From: Lutraria lutraria
Taxonomy: Eukaryota > Mollusca > Bivalvia > Venerida > Mactridae
Direction of reading: 5' to 3'
NCBI GenBank assembly: GCA_964023205.1
Contig: OZ026833.1
Span: forward strand, 4,090,965 to 4,154,964
Length of the DNA stretch: 64,000 nucleotides
Shown in pieces: positions 41,201 through 53,300 of the stretch. How positions within the stretch are numbered: the first letter of the stretch is position 1; each line of letters begins with the position of its first letter. A model generated the notes under the pieces. It made no database searches. It was not told the origin of the DNA and saw only the letters and a program-made list of their open reading frames with translations. Position numbers and translations under genes: made by a program.

Positions 41201-42141
41201 GTAAGTATAGGTAAGACTACAGGTTAACTGGTTAGGTGTACTGACCACCGTTTATAACTGAACTATCTTCGAAAAAAGGGTGTTAAACCCTTTATATATA
41301 ATTGCAGCAATTAACACATGTAATCAGTTAGCATTATATATGTTGTTACATTTTTGACGAAATGTTTTCTTCAGTTACAAGTTGACCATGTAGTTGTTGC
41401 TGTAGGTATTGAACCTAACACAGATCTAGCAGAGACTGGTCAGCTAGAGTTAGATGATAAATTTGGTGGATTCAGGGTCAACTCTGAACTACAGGCTAGA
41501 TCAGATATATGGGCAGTAAGTCAAACATTTAATTTGATTAATATGGTTTGTTATACCGCCTTTTGGACAAAAGGGGGAATATTGCTTTGCACATGGTCAG
41601 TCCGTCTGTTTGTAATCAAACATTGTCCAGGCAATAACTAGAGAACTATTTTGCCCAATCTCCTCAGATCTGGTTAGGAGGTTGGTCATAACATGTAGAT
41701 GACCCCTATCGATTTTGAGGTCTGTAGGTCAAGATCTTACTATCCAGTTAGCCTTTAGGGGGTATACATGTTTCACGAACACTTCTTGTTCATTTTTGCT
41801 TTGCCAGCTTATGATGAGCTTGTGTGTATAGATTCAAAACTGTATCATCTTACAGATTAAATAGTTCTAGAATATCTTCATACTCTTAGAGCTAGATAAA
41901 ACTCATCACTTCTAACTTTTCTTTCTGACAATTAATTTATAATTTACATTAATTTTCTCTGTCTAACATATGTCTGGCCAGTATTTTAAATTTTTCAAGG
42001 ATCAAACAGGATAAGAATCTTGATCACAGAAAAAAGGGCGACATGTGTATCATACCTTTACACCAAGCATAATAAATGACCAGGAAAAACTATTTGACAA
42101 GAGAGTAGGGAAATAAATGCCCAGTTCTTCTGTAGCTTATC

Positions 42142-42183
<42 letters not shown>

Positions 42184-45100
42184 TGGACAGCTCTGAAATG
42201 ACCATAGCTGTCAAATGTGTCGTTAAACATCCAAATAATTAAATTAATTTAATAAAGAGATCACCTCAGTTTTAAGACATTTGGTTTTGTCCCAGAGGTG
42301 GTCGTAATATGAAGGTTTTATTGTATGTGTATATCTTTCTTTAAGGCAGGTGACTGTGCTTGTTTTTATGATGCTAAACTTGGACGTCGTCGTGTTGAAC
42401 ATTTTGATCATGCTTCGATCACAGGGAGATTAGCTGGATTCAACATGACAGGAGAAAACAGACCATATATCCATCAATCAATGTTCTGGTACGAAAATTT
42501 CTTTTCTGCAAATTTGATGGCATATTTTTTTACACACTTTACAGGTTTTTCTTTGGGTGAATTTTACAGCTGATATTTGATCAGATTTCCATTTGAAATT
42601 AGTATCTTTTTTTCTCAATTCACAGACAAAAATCAGCTATTGAAACTTCCCAAAAATAAAAAATAGTAATAACTAAGATATTTGAAAAAGAGATCTTTCA
42701 CTGTACAGTAGAAGACTTATAATGATATAGTTTGTATCATTTTGGACAGTGATTGTTTGTGTACATTTAGATATTGCAAAATTCGAGTCACACATTTTTT
42801 CCCAATTTTTAACAAAACACCTAAGGGTTTTGGTCATGTTCCCAAAATACTATAAAAAAAACACTGCAGTATATGTGATGAATTTTTGTAAGATATGATT
42901 ACCTCCCTTGTAACACTAATCTCTGTATTGGTTACACTTGGACCATTATGCCCTGTGTAAAATTACTACAACTGAAGATTGTAGTTAATTTCAACAAATT
43001 TTTTATCCTGTTTGAATTAAATTACATTCAAACCTGTGTTTGCATTCACCTCCAAATAATGGCCACCTTTTTAATGAAGGCCTTTCTTTGAAAACAAAAG
43101 ACATTGATTACTTAAAATAGACTGACCTGAATAAAGACATTTGTGAAAAAAGGGTCACATGTTGTCTTTCCCAAAGATGGCCTTTGTTCACAGGTTTGAC
43201 AGTATCTGTAAAATGTCTAGTAAGTGATTATTTTATTTGATGTTTTACTTTGGCCATGTCTGGGTTTTTCTGTGTCAAGATTATAAATGATAAACTTCAA
43301 AGACAGTTATATATTACAGAAATGAATTCTTTTTGTAATAATAAAGTAATAAAAGAATTCAAAAATGGCAATTATCCATTTTAGAACAAACCTATTAATT
43401 TTAAAAGTGAGTGAGCTTATCGTGAGCATAAATGATAACTTTCTAGTATGATGAATAAACCATTGTTCCTTACTAGTATACTGTAAACCAGGAAACTTTC
43501 GCATCAAGAAACTTTCGCATTTTTAAGCACCCAGGCATATTCGAGGCATTAAACTTTCGCGGATTTGAGGAGACCGCGAATCCCGCTAAACAAAACACGC
43601 TTTGAATGAAATATATACTTTAAATAGCATAACACAGCATTAATATATACCTAACACTAATTTGCCTGGTCAGTGGTCATGGTGTTTGGGTGAATATATA
43701 GTTTGAGTAGTTTAAGGCTAGTTGTTGTTGATTCTAGTTGAAATATTGTTAACATGTCAAATTTTTACCATTACCACACTGAATAAACAAACCATAGCAG
43801 CTTTCAAGACAATCTTTTGTAGTGACTAATTTTTGCAGTTTTATGACAAGACAGTGGATCGCGGCATTTTACTTTTGTGGAAACAACCCGACCACGAAAC
43901 TCGCTAACTTAAAATGCATGAAATAATTTCCTGGTTTACAGTAATGAATAAAACTATTGTCCTTTACTAGTATACTGAATATGCTATTGTTCATTACAGG
44001 TCTAGTTTAGGTGGATTAATTGATTATGAAGCTGTTGGTTTGATCAACTCACAACTGAGAACATTCTCTGTATTCAGAAAAAAATATCCACCTGAGGTAT
44101 GTGACAACTAGACAAAGAAATCATAATATTAGCCTACTATAATGATTATGGTTTAAATGGCTATGTAATATATTTCTGGTGTAAGGGTGTCGCAGCATTC
44201 GCTTTCTTATTATTTTCACCGAATCACAATGTACAAAATTACAGGTCATACTAAACACTGCATAAGACATGCAAGTAACTGTCTTTGTTAGTCTTTATTG
44301 TAAGAAAAACAAACTTTCTTTGTATGTTTTTGTTGTATTTTACACTGTCTTTGTGTATCTTTTGCAATGTTGAGTACTAATAGTTGGATTTTAAAATTAC
44401 GATGGTTAAAACGTGATATATTTTGGCATATTCAAAACAATTTTAATCACTTTTTAAACCCCCGCCAACAAAGAACATATACTTTCCACAATTGATGTCG
44501 GGGAAAAGAATAATGACATGATGTTGCTGTCAGGAAATAAGACAGATTGAAAACTCAATGGTCCTGCTATAGATCTGATCTTTTCATGGTTTTATTTTCA
44601 ATTTCGATATGTCTTATGTATTAGAATGAATCATTTCACATTTTTAAAAGTCTATATACATGCACTTTGAAATTATGATAACGATTACAATGTTGATCTG
44701 TGATAAAAATGTGTATAAGATTATAGGTTTTTAACCAGTATGATTTGCTTGTAAAATTTATGATAAAATTAATTGTATAAAAAATATTGTTTTGTTCTTA
44801 GAGTCTTCATCGCTTCCTCTGTTTATTTTATGTTTGTCTTTCAGGAAAAGAAAGAAAACGATGAAAAGAACAAAACAGCAGTAACTGATTCAAAGACAAA
44901 ATCTGAAGAAGAACCAGGTAATCTTTTGATCTTTATTTGGGCATTTTATTTATTTGGGTTCACCGCTGTTTTTCAACAATTTTTCAGTTATACTAGGCAA
45001 CCGATTCACAAACTAGCTAGTTTTCCTGGACTGTATTCTAATCAGTACTAACCTACCCTTCACAAGGAACCAGCAACTTCTCCACAAATGTCAACATTTT

Positions 45101-46476
45101 TGTGTCAAATTTTCATAGAAGGGTTTAACCTGCCGTGACCGGGAACCAAACCCGAACCATACCGGGAACCAAACCCGAACCATGGCCGCAGCCTCCTTGC
45201 TTGGGCAGCATTGCATTTAAAGTCCTTGTATACTAAGTAAATTCAGAAATAACTGAAATATGGAATCTTAGTTTAACGAGGCTAGAGTTGTTGATGCATA
45301 TTTGGGAAGCTGTATAATGCATAATACTGGAGAACTAGTTTATACTTGGTGGTGAATAAAGAATATCGTTTTGGCTGATTTCTGTTTATTTCTATGATAA
45401 TGTTGTTAAACAGCTTCTTACGCAATAAATACAAACAGAATCAAATTTCTAAACGTCCACCTTGTCATGAGTCTTCTTTAGTGTATAGTAAACATTTCTT
45501 CAAATTTGTGCAATTTTCCCCAAATTTCCAATTTACTTCTTGAAATTTCATTCCCCAAATTGTTCTTAAGTGAAAACTTTGTCCTAAAAAGAGGCTTCAT
45601 TCCACTTTGTCCCTCAAATTAAGGGCTAGGGCGCCTTCCTTAAAACATAAAAAAATCAGCTTGTATTTTATAGCATTAGAAGAAAATCATTTAAGTTAAA
45701 TAACATACTTGATTGCTTACCAAGAAGACTTGTAATGTATTCAATCCAACATAGATGTTGACTACTCAATTTCAATGTACATGTACAAGGTATATTGAAA
45801 GTTTCATGAAACCTAAGATTATGTTATTTGATTCCTTCCAAGAATCGTCATCAAAATTTATGAAATAGGCATTTAGAAATTCAGTTCAGTATATTATATT
45901 TCAGCCACATGTTCGTTAGAAGATGACTACGACTATGGTGTGATATTTTATCTAAAGAATGATGAAGTTGTTGGTATTGTATTGTGGAATCTAAATGGAT
46001 CATCTGGTTATCCGTCAAGAATGGATATAGCAAGACAGGTACCTAAGTTGTAAAAGATTATCCTTTTATTTAATTGATTAGAATATAATTGTGTGCCTTA
46101 TAATTTAATCATCATTTCAGTCCTTACGCAATGCCCTCATTTGCACATACAGTCATAGCTACATAGCATAATCTAGCCTTTGATGTGAGAATAAGGACAA
46201 ACAAAAAGTAACATTCAGTTGTATTTATTCTGGTAGAATTTCTGTATTGCTTAAATTGTAGCGAAACAACACTCACCCCCCCCCCCCCCTTTCTTTAAAA
46301 AACACAGTGAAAATTTCCCCTTTTAAGGTCCCTAGTCTCATTTCCCCAAAATGTAGAGAGAGCCCTGTTATCACTCTTAGTACCATTCATTGTTATATTT
46401 TCAGGTTTTAGCTGATGGCGTCAAAGGCAAAGATTTGACAGAAGTAGCCAAATTGTTTAATGTTTATGCACGTTGA
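32276..46476 (+). CDS. AIFM1: Apoptosis-inducing factor, mitochondrial (AIFM1), complete, 17 coding exons
   Basis: AIF is an FAD- and NADH-binding oxidoreductase anchored in the inner mitochondrial membrane; it supports respiratory-chain assembly and, when released, caspase-independent cell death. Exons: 32276-32345, 34441-34622, 35811-35970, 36365-36486, 36941-37071, 37669-37756, 38431-38515, 38989-39065, 39704-39857, 40486-40548, 40905-40993, 41375-41515, 42346-42488, 44000-44096, 44845-44917, 45905-46038, 46405-46476. All junctions are GT-AG and phases match; the total is 626 residues (human about 613). Residues 1-45 form an Arg/Ser-rich mitochondrial leader, 69-84 a membrane anchor, 85-137 a Lys-rich linker. 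GGGIAS (158-163) is the FAD motif, followed by [28 protein letters not shown] (NAD motif, 326-333), AGDCACFYD (455-463) and HQSMFWS. A second charged, disordered insert (exon 44845) lies in the C-terminal domain, as in other AIFs. The start is chosen by the leader and its phase-1 donor. Confidence 0.95.
34150..34265 (+). mobile_element. SINE tail fragment, family S1
   Basis: AAGGGTTAGTTAGTACTGGT and ACAGTCCAGGAAAACTG match the body/tail of the reversed copy at 44985-45185. The tRNA-like head is missing. It lies in AIFM1 intron 1. Confidence 0.5.
34727..34872. mobile_element. MITE family M1, copy 2
   Basis: It begins TACAGTCAAACCTGTTTTAG and ends CAGTTTTGACTGTA, with AATAAAGGCCAC inside. The termini are inverted and bounded by TA. 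It lies in AIFM1 intron 2. Confidence 0.8.
37187..37340. repeat. AACAAGAGGGCCA-type repeat
   Basis: It starts AACAAGAGGGCCAGGTCACA and goes on with GGGGCATAACTCAAAAGTGC. The start is the inverse of the TGGCCCTCTTGTT end at about 17280. It lies in AIFM1 intron 5. Confidence 0.45.
37855..38070 (-). mobile_element. tRNA-derived SINE, family S1, reversed
   Basis: On the minus strand a tRNA-like head (TGTGGTCCTGTGATTAGTAT, B-box AAGTTCGAATCC near 37995-38006) is followed by a body with TCTATGAAAATTGGACA and a tail TCCCGGAAAACTGG. It lies in AIFM1 intron 6. Confidence 0.65.
38221..38384. mobile_element. MITE family M1, copy 3
   Basis: It starts TACAGTCAAACCTGTGTTAG; CCAAATAAAGGCCATATTTT lies inside, and the right end CACAGGTTTGTCTGT is slightly decayed. 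It lies in AIFM1 intron 6. Confidence 0.75.
38735..38835. repeat. Repeat family R1, copy 2
   Basis: TAGGTAGAAACACTGACTTT and CCGTAAG follow the same order as in 18800-18930 and 39970-40075. This copy is the most diverged. Confidence 0.4.
39970..40075. repeat. Repeat family R1, copy 3
   Basis: ACACCTGGGTAGAAACATCA, then CTGTAATCTAGCTGG, then GTGAAATTTGGTTCTGG match 18800-18930. It lies in AIFM1 intron 9. Confidence 0.55.
40106..40311. mobile_element. MITE with TA target duplication (CTGT ends)
   Basis: The ends CTGT and ACAG are flanked on both sides by TA. The inverted match continues through CATTTATTTTCGTT (40115-40128) and AACGAAAATAAATG (40289-40302). A second internal hairpin GGATTTAATTTCGTGGAT lies at 40131-40181. 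It sits in AIFM1 intron 9. Confidence 0.75.
41043..41290 (+). mobile_element. tRNA-derived SINE, family S1
   Basis: The head has TGGTCTTGATCTAGTGATTA and a B-box GGGTTCAAATCTCGG, followed by TCTATGAAAATTTTACC and AGAAGGGCAAGTAAGTA, the same body as in the copies at 37855 and 44985. It is in AIFM1 intron 11. Confidence 0.7.
42143..42245. repeat. (CT)n tract with SINE-type tail
   Basis: About 40 bp of CT repeats are followed by TTGGACAGCTCTGAAATGAC and CATAGCTGTCAAA, the same tail as after the CT tract at 28904-29054. It is in AIFM1 intron 12. Confidence 0.6.
43023..43204. mobile_element. MITE family M1, copy 4
   Basis: The left end TACATTCAAACCTGTGTTTG is mutated by one or two bases, and the right end CACAGGTTTGACAGTA is kept. 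It lies in AIFM1 intron 13. Confidence 0.75.
43481..43941. mobile_element. 461-bp MITE with 15-bp TIR and TA duplication
   Basis: The left end CTGTAAACCAGGAAA and right end TTTCCTGGTTTACAG are perfect inverted repeats, flanked by TA at 43479-43480 and 43942-43943. AACTTTCGC motifs recur inside. No transposase is present. It has split a short tandem repeat just before AIFM1 exon 14. Confidence 0.85.
44985..45185 (-). mobile_element. tRNA-derived SINE, family S1, reversed
   Basis: The minus strand has a decayed tRNA-like head around 45140-45185 and the body TCTATGAAAATTTGACAC and GTGAAGGGTAGGTTAGTA, then ACAGTCCAGGAAAACTAG. It is in AIFM1 intron 15. Confidence 0.55.
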
Positions 46477-46706
46477 GAAAATGTATTTATGACTGGTATT
46501 CAATTTGATATATAAATAGCACTGTTGTGAAGGAATGTATGCCGTCTGATACTTGATGCATGCAAAGTAGGCTGGGGATATACTGAGTACATTCTGCAAA
46601 CTGTGGCTGCCATGGTTCTCTTTTGTATCACATGAAGAGTACCAGTAGTTTATGTTAAAGCTGTGCAGAAAGATCAGTCAGTCAAGTACCATGCAATCTG
46701 AGTGTA

Positions 46707-46712
46707 AATAAA
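46707..46712 (+). promoter_or_regulatory. Possible poly(A) signal of AIFM1
   Basis: AATAAA lies about 230 nt after the AIFM1 stop codon. A second AATAAA is at about 47162, just before the satellite. Confidence 0.45.
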
Positions 46713-47224
46713 AAGCAGGCTCTGAGTTCAAGCTCTGGTCTGGCAGCTACCTGATTTTCTGTCTTAGAGACATCACAATGCTCGTCATTATGTGTCTCTA
46801 GAGTGAAGCAAACTCTTTTCTTTCTATTGTTATATTCCACTCCAAGAATGCAAGTTTTAGCTATATCAGGCATTCCTGTTGTAAAGTATTAACTAACCAT
46901 TGATTAGTATAGAAAGATTACTGCACAATTTGTATTTTTATGTTCTTACAATGAAATACATCATAATAAGATACAACATCGTACTCAGTTGACTGAAGAT
47001 CAATTTTGCTTGAAAGTGTTTGAACACTATTTGGAGAAGAGTCTTTCTTTTTTTTAGAAAATCCTGTCTTCAGAGAAATTGATTGAATTTTTGTGTGAAT
47101 TATATATATGTACATTTGTATATGTTCATTTTGTTAGCCATTAGGGGTTGTCTTTATATCAAATAAAATCACTTTGTTAAATAAAAGATCTTGTAGTATA
47201 TTATTCTTTAGTTTGATATTGTAG

Positions 47225-50107
47225 ATGACAGCCAGTATGTAACACAATGTCAGACACCACTACAAAATGTATATGCACAGATCACATACATTGTCATACA
47301 CCGCTGCATGTCTAAATCACATATTTAGTGTCTTACATTTAGAGCACATACACTGTCACACACCACTACATACTTAGATCACATACACTGTCACACACCA
47401 CTACATACCTAGATCACATACACTGTCACACACCACTACATACCTAGATCACATACATGGTCACACACCACTACATACCTAGATCACATACACGGTCACA
47501 CACCACTACATACCTAGATCACATACACTGTCACACACCACTACATACCTAGATCACATACACTGTCACACACCACTACATACCTAGATCACATACACTG
47601 TCACACACCACTACATACCTAGATCACATACACGGTCACACACCACTACATACCTAGATCACATACACGGTCACACACCACTACATACCTAGATCACATA
47701 CACTGTCATACACCACTACATACCTAGATCACAAACACTGTCATACACCACTACATACTTAGATCACATACACTGTCATACACCACTACATACTTAGATC
47801 ACATACACTGTCACACACCACTATATACCTAGATCACATACACTGTCACACACCACTATATACCTAGATCACATACACTGTCACACACCACTATATACCT
47901 AGATCACATACACTGTCACACAGCACTATATACCTAGATCACATACACTGTCACACAGCACTATATACCTAGATCACATACACTGTCACACACCACTACA
48001 TACCTAGATACCATACACGGTCACACACCACTACATACCTAGATCACATACACTGTCACACACCACTACATACCTAGATCACATACACTGTCACACACCA
48101 CTACATACCTAGATCACATACACTGTCACACACCACTACATACCTAGATCACATACACTGTCACACACCACTACATACTTAGATCACATACACTGTCATA
48201 CACCACTACATACCTAGATCACATACACTGTAACACAGCACTATATACCTAGATCACATACACGGTCACACACCACTATATACCTAGATCACATACACTG
48301 TCACACACCACTATATACCTAGATCACATACACTGTCACACACCACTATATACCTAGATCACATACACGGTCACACACTACTATATACCTAGATCACATA
48401 CACGGTCACACACCACTACATACCTAGATCACATACACTGTCACACACCACTACATACCTAGATCACATACACTGTCACACACCACTACATACCTAGATC
48501 ACATACACTGTCACACAGCACTATATACCTAGATCGCATACACTGTCACACACCACTACATACCTAGATCACATACACTGTCACACACCACTACATACTT
48601 AGATCACATACACTGTCACACACCACTACATACCTAGATCACATACACTGTTACACACCACTATATACCTAGATCACATACACTGTCACACACCACTACA
48701 TACTTAGATCACATACACTGTCATACACCACTACATACCTAGATCACATACACTGTAACACAGCACTATATACCTAGATCACATACACGGTCACACACCA
48801 CTATATACCTAGATCACATACACTGTCACACACCACTATATACCTAGATCACATACACTGTCACACACCACTATATACCTAGATCACATACACGGTCACA
48901 CACTACTATATACCTAGATCACATACACGGTCACACACCACTACATACCTAGATCACATACACTGTCACACACCACTACATACCTAGATCACATACACTG
49001 TCACACACCACTACATACCTAGATCACATACACTGTCACACAGCACTATATACCTAGATCGCATACACTGTCACACACCACTACATACCTAGATCACATA
49101 CACTGTCACACACCACTACATACTTAGATCACATACACTGTCACACACCACTACATACCTAGATCACATACACTGTTACACACCACTATATACCTAGATC
49201 ACATACACTGTCACACACCACTACATACCTAGATCACATACACTGTCACACACCACTACATACCTAGATCACATACACTGTTACACACCACTATATACCT
49301 AGATCACATACACTGTCACACACCACTACATACCTAGATCACATACACTGTCACACAGCACTATATACCTAGATCGCATACACTGTCACACACCACTACA
49401 TACCTAGATCACATACACTGTCACACACCACTACATACCTAGATCACATACACTGTCACACACCACTACATACCTAGATCACATACACTGTCACACACCA
49501 CTACATACTTAGATCACATACACTGTCATACACCACTACATACTTAGATCACATACACTGTCATACACCACTACATACCTAGATCACATACCGAGGGTTC
49601 AACGCAACAGTATTGTAACTCATAATGAAATGAGAACAAGTTACTACAGTGTTGCGCTGAGCCCTCGCATACACTGTCACATACCACTACATGTATATCT
49701 AGATCACATACACTGTCACACACCACTATATACCTAGATCACATACACTGTCACACACCACTATGTACCTAGATCACATACACTGTCACACACCACTACA
49801 TACCTAGATCACATACACTGTCACACACCACTACATACCTAGATCACATACACTGTCATACACCACTACATACCTAGATCACATACACTGTCACACACCA
49901 CTACATATCTAGATCACATACACTGTCACACACCACTACATACCTAGATCACATACACTGTCATACACCACTACATACCTAGATCACATACACTGTCACA
50001 CACCACTACATACCTAGATCACATACACTGTCACACACCATAACATACCTAGCTCACACATACTTCAGACACCACTAAATACCCAGACCACATAAACTTT
50101 CACACAG
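47225..50107. repeat. 35-bp satellite array with 525-bp higher-order repeats
   Basis: About 80 copies of a 35-bp unit built from TAGATCACATACACTGTCAC and ACACCACTACATACC. The edges (47225-47340 and 50040-50107) are degenerate and the middle is nearly uniform. Marker variants recur 525 bp (15 units) apart: GTAACACAG at 48230 and 48755, AGATCGCATA at 48531 and 49056, TTACAC at 48651 and 49176. It lies between AIFM1 and the TRIM-like gene. A 76-bp foreign palindrome sits at 49592-49667. Confidence 0.98.
49592..49667. mobile_element. 76-bp palindromic element inserted in the satellite
   Basis: The arms CGAGGGTTCAACGCAACAGT and ACAGTGTTGCGCTGAGCCCT (then CG) are inverted, with loop TCATAATGAAATGAGAACA. 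CATAC is present on both sides (49587-49591 and 49668-49672); the satellite unit has it once, so this is a 5-bp target duplication. The same element family is at 23382-23482. Confidence 0.85.
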
Positions 50108-50378
50108 CTGCTTTTATTTATAGAAATTTAGGTCAACCATTTTCAGAAAAAAATATTACACGATTATTATAGCAGTTATCTGATTTAACGCAACAAAAAT
50201 AATTATTATATATATATATAATAATGGTTTTGTAATGAATGTTAACAACCACAAGATCTCATGTTTAACAAAAATACAATCATAATTATAAAACTAGCAC
50301 ACGAGTTCCGCCTTTGTCACTAAATAGAAAGTAGAACAACCCGTTTTCGAAAAATGTGATATTAACGAACGAACCAAT

Positions 50379-53300
50379 ATGGCGACCTGTGATCAATCTA
50401 AGTATTCTGCAGAGGAAAGTGAAGTGAATAAATCTGCGTGTTGTTCACCGTGTGCAGAAGATGGGAGGAATATTTCAGCAATACATTATTGTGTGGACTG
50501 TGAGATGTATTTCTGTACTAAATGTATGAAAGGTCACAACAAATACCCGGCTTTAAGAAAACATCATGTGAACGCTGTTAATACGCCCGTTTTTAGTAAG
50601 GACGATGAAACTGCAGAATGCGGAAATATTTCTACCTACAGGTTGAGATGTCCATTTCATGAAGATAAACGTATAGACACATTCTGTAAAGATCTAGCCC
50701 TACTAATTCGGCTTTCCGGTTGGCCGATTTTCGTGAACGAATTCGGAAAGGCCATCCTCTCAGCCTTACAAACATCTGCATATTTACGTGCGGAAATTCA
50801 AATTACGTCAAAATTCTTCAATAACAGGCATAACTTACTTAAATCGATAGAAATAACAATAATCTGCGTGAATGTGCTGCAAAATCTGTGTTAAATGTCA
50901 AATTTGAAGTATTTAACTTAAATTTTACGTCGTGTGAGAAAACCCGGTACGAACGGACTTTAGCCACATCCAGTTACACTCGGTATACAAATACCGTCCG
51001 ACAGTTTAATTCTAAATCGATCTTTATAATGAATACCTAGAATTAACGAAAGTTGATTTAAAGTTTAATTTGACAACGTTTCGTGACATGCCAGCTTATT
51101 TAAACTTGTACTGAAGCGAATGTTTGAGAGTAGGCAATGTTTACCATGACACCGGCATTTTACCGCCATTACGCCAGTTTCGTTTTCAGTTGGGAAATAG
51201 TGGGGAGAAACAAATCATTAATGAATCTTTCAGAAAAGGTATGTGGGAATAATTTATACTTATAGGAGTATAGAAACATGTTTTCTACCCACGGAATGGT
51301 TCACTTTAGTCACAGATATTGTAGTTATCGGGCCCAACGGGTTTTAATTGGGGATTTTCCGCACACAAATATGCAGATCTTTGTTAGACTGTGCGGGACG
51401 GAGCCAAGTCGAAAAATCTCTCGCCGTCACAAAGCAGTCTAATTAGTTGGACTAGTAAAGATCATGATGAGGTTTGCTGTGCTATATGCGCTGTATTTAA
51501 ACACAGGTAATATAATCAATTCGTACTTAATTTTCTACCTGACAACATATTTATATGTGAACGTATTTTGCTGCCTATGATGTTAAATCTATCGTCTCTT
51601 GTATAAATCTCTATTTGAAATAATTGATAAAAAGAAACTTAATTGTTTTATCCAGGTAGTTGTATTTAGTTAGTTGATACAACTACCTGGTTTTATCATA
51701 GAGACGAATTAATTTCGTACATCTATTATTGAACGTATTTGTTAACTTCATAAAACGATTAACCAACAAATTGTAGATAACTATTTTTATTCTACAAATA
51801 AGCCTACACATGCATTTTAATTCAGGAGCAAGCTCAGAAATTTGTCATCCGTTCTTCTAAACTGTGATTTTTTATCTGTACAGTATCGTTACATTTAAAA
51901 TCATATGTTTCCATGTTAAGATATGGATCATTATATTGTTATGAATGTTTATTGAATTATTAATTATTTTGTCAAATTGTGCACCAAGTATACTGTTTTT
52001 AAAATGTTAAGCCACTAGCTGTTACATTTGTGTCTGTATAAAATGTTTTAACTGCCTTATTAAATGTACATGTTTTCGTATTATTTACTAAACTGCAACT
52101 CCAATTCTTACTTAAGAGACCACCTTTCTTCAGGTACCATATTTTCATTCTCCCTTGAGTGGTCGCTTTAGGCACTGTATTGATAAACATGCAAACGGAG
52201 TTTGAATTTCTCCAAAGCAAAATTTGCTAAACAGTACGTCTGATCGCCATATGTAAATGAAAGATAAAGAACAGTAACTACTATACATCATCATGTAACA
52301 TGTACGCTGTTCAATTATTCATATTTTGATATTTTACAGACAATGTACGTGTGAACCGATTGCTATCAAAGCTGTTAATTTCCAATCCAGTCCTCATGTG
52401 AATCAATGCAAGGAAGCACTGACTAAAGTTCTTATCCAGTTTAACGAAGAGAAAGTGAAGCGAACAGAAAATATCGATTGCATTGGTAAAGGGAAACTTG
52501 AGCTGATAGAAAACATCGACAAACATGAAGAGGAGATTATCAAAAAAATTAAGGAGCTGGCCGATAAATCGAGGAATGAAATACGTTCCAAATATGAAGA
52601 GTACAAGACATCTCTCGACAATGACGTTGAAACATTAGATGTTGTAATTAAAACAACCACTTCATGTGTAGAAAAACTTGAGCAAACCGATTATGATGAG
52701 GAACTGTTTGTTAACGTCATGTCCAGCAAGATGGTTGCGAATGATGGAAAGAGGCTTTTACAATCCTTGAAGACTGACTGGTGGAAGAGAGAAATGAAGT
52801 TTCACTTTGACAAGACACTTGCGAGCACTGTTGATAGGATGGAAGCTTTTGGCAGATTAGAAAATGAATTTGAAGTCAACGAGTATGAAGCATCATTCCT
52901 TAAGAATGTCAATATAAAGCAGAATAATGATGAACAGGAAATGTATGTTTATGACATGTGTTTCACTAATTCTGGCGACCTGCTTTTGATAGACTATAAC
53001 AACCACAAACTGAAACGATTGAATTCGGAGTTCCAATTCAAGGATGAGTTACAGTTGTCAGGTAGTCCAGTAGCAGTCTGTAAAACTGACCAGCATGAAG
53101 TAGCTGTGAGAATCTGGAGCTCCAAAGTCGTACACTTTGTGTCAGTTGGTCAAACAATGCAATTAAAGTCTTCATTTATACTTGGTGACAACGGTCGCGG
53201 TATGACATATGACACAAGTACAGGGGAGATATTAGCATGTGAACGTAGTAAAGTAAGTGTCTACAGTAAAACTGGAAATAAACTGAGAACGTATGATAAG

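Noticed and set aside
47225..50107. Regular 35-bp periodicity that looks like a CRISPR array
   Set aside because: There are no unique spacers; unit follows unit directly, and the context is eukaryotic. It is a satellite.
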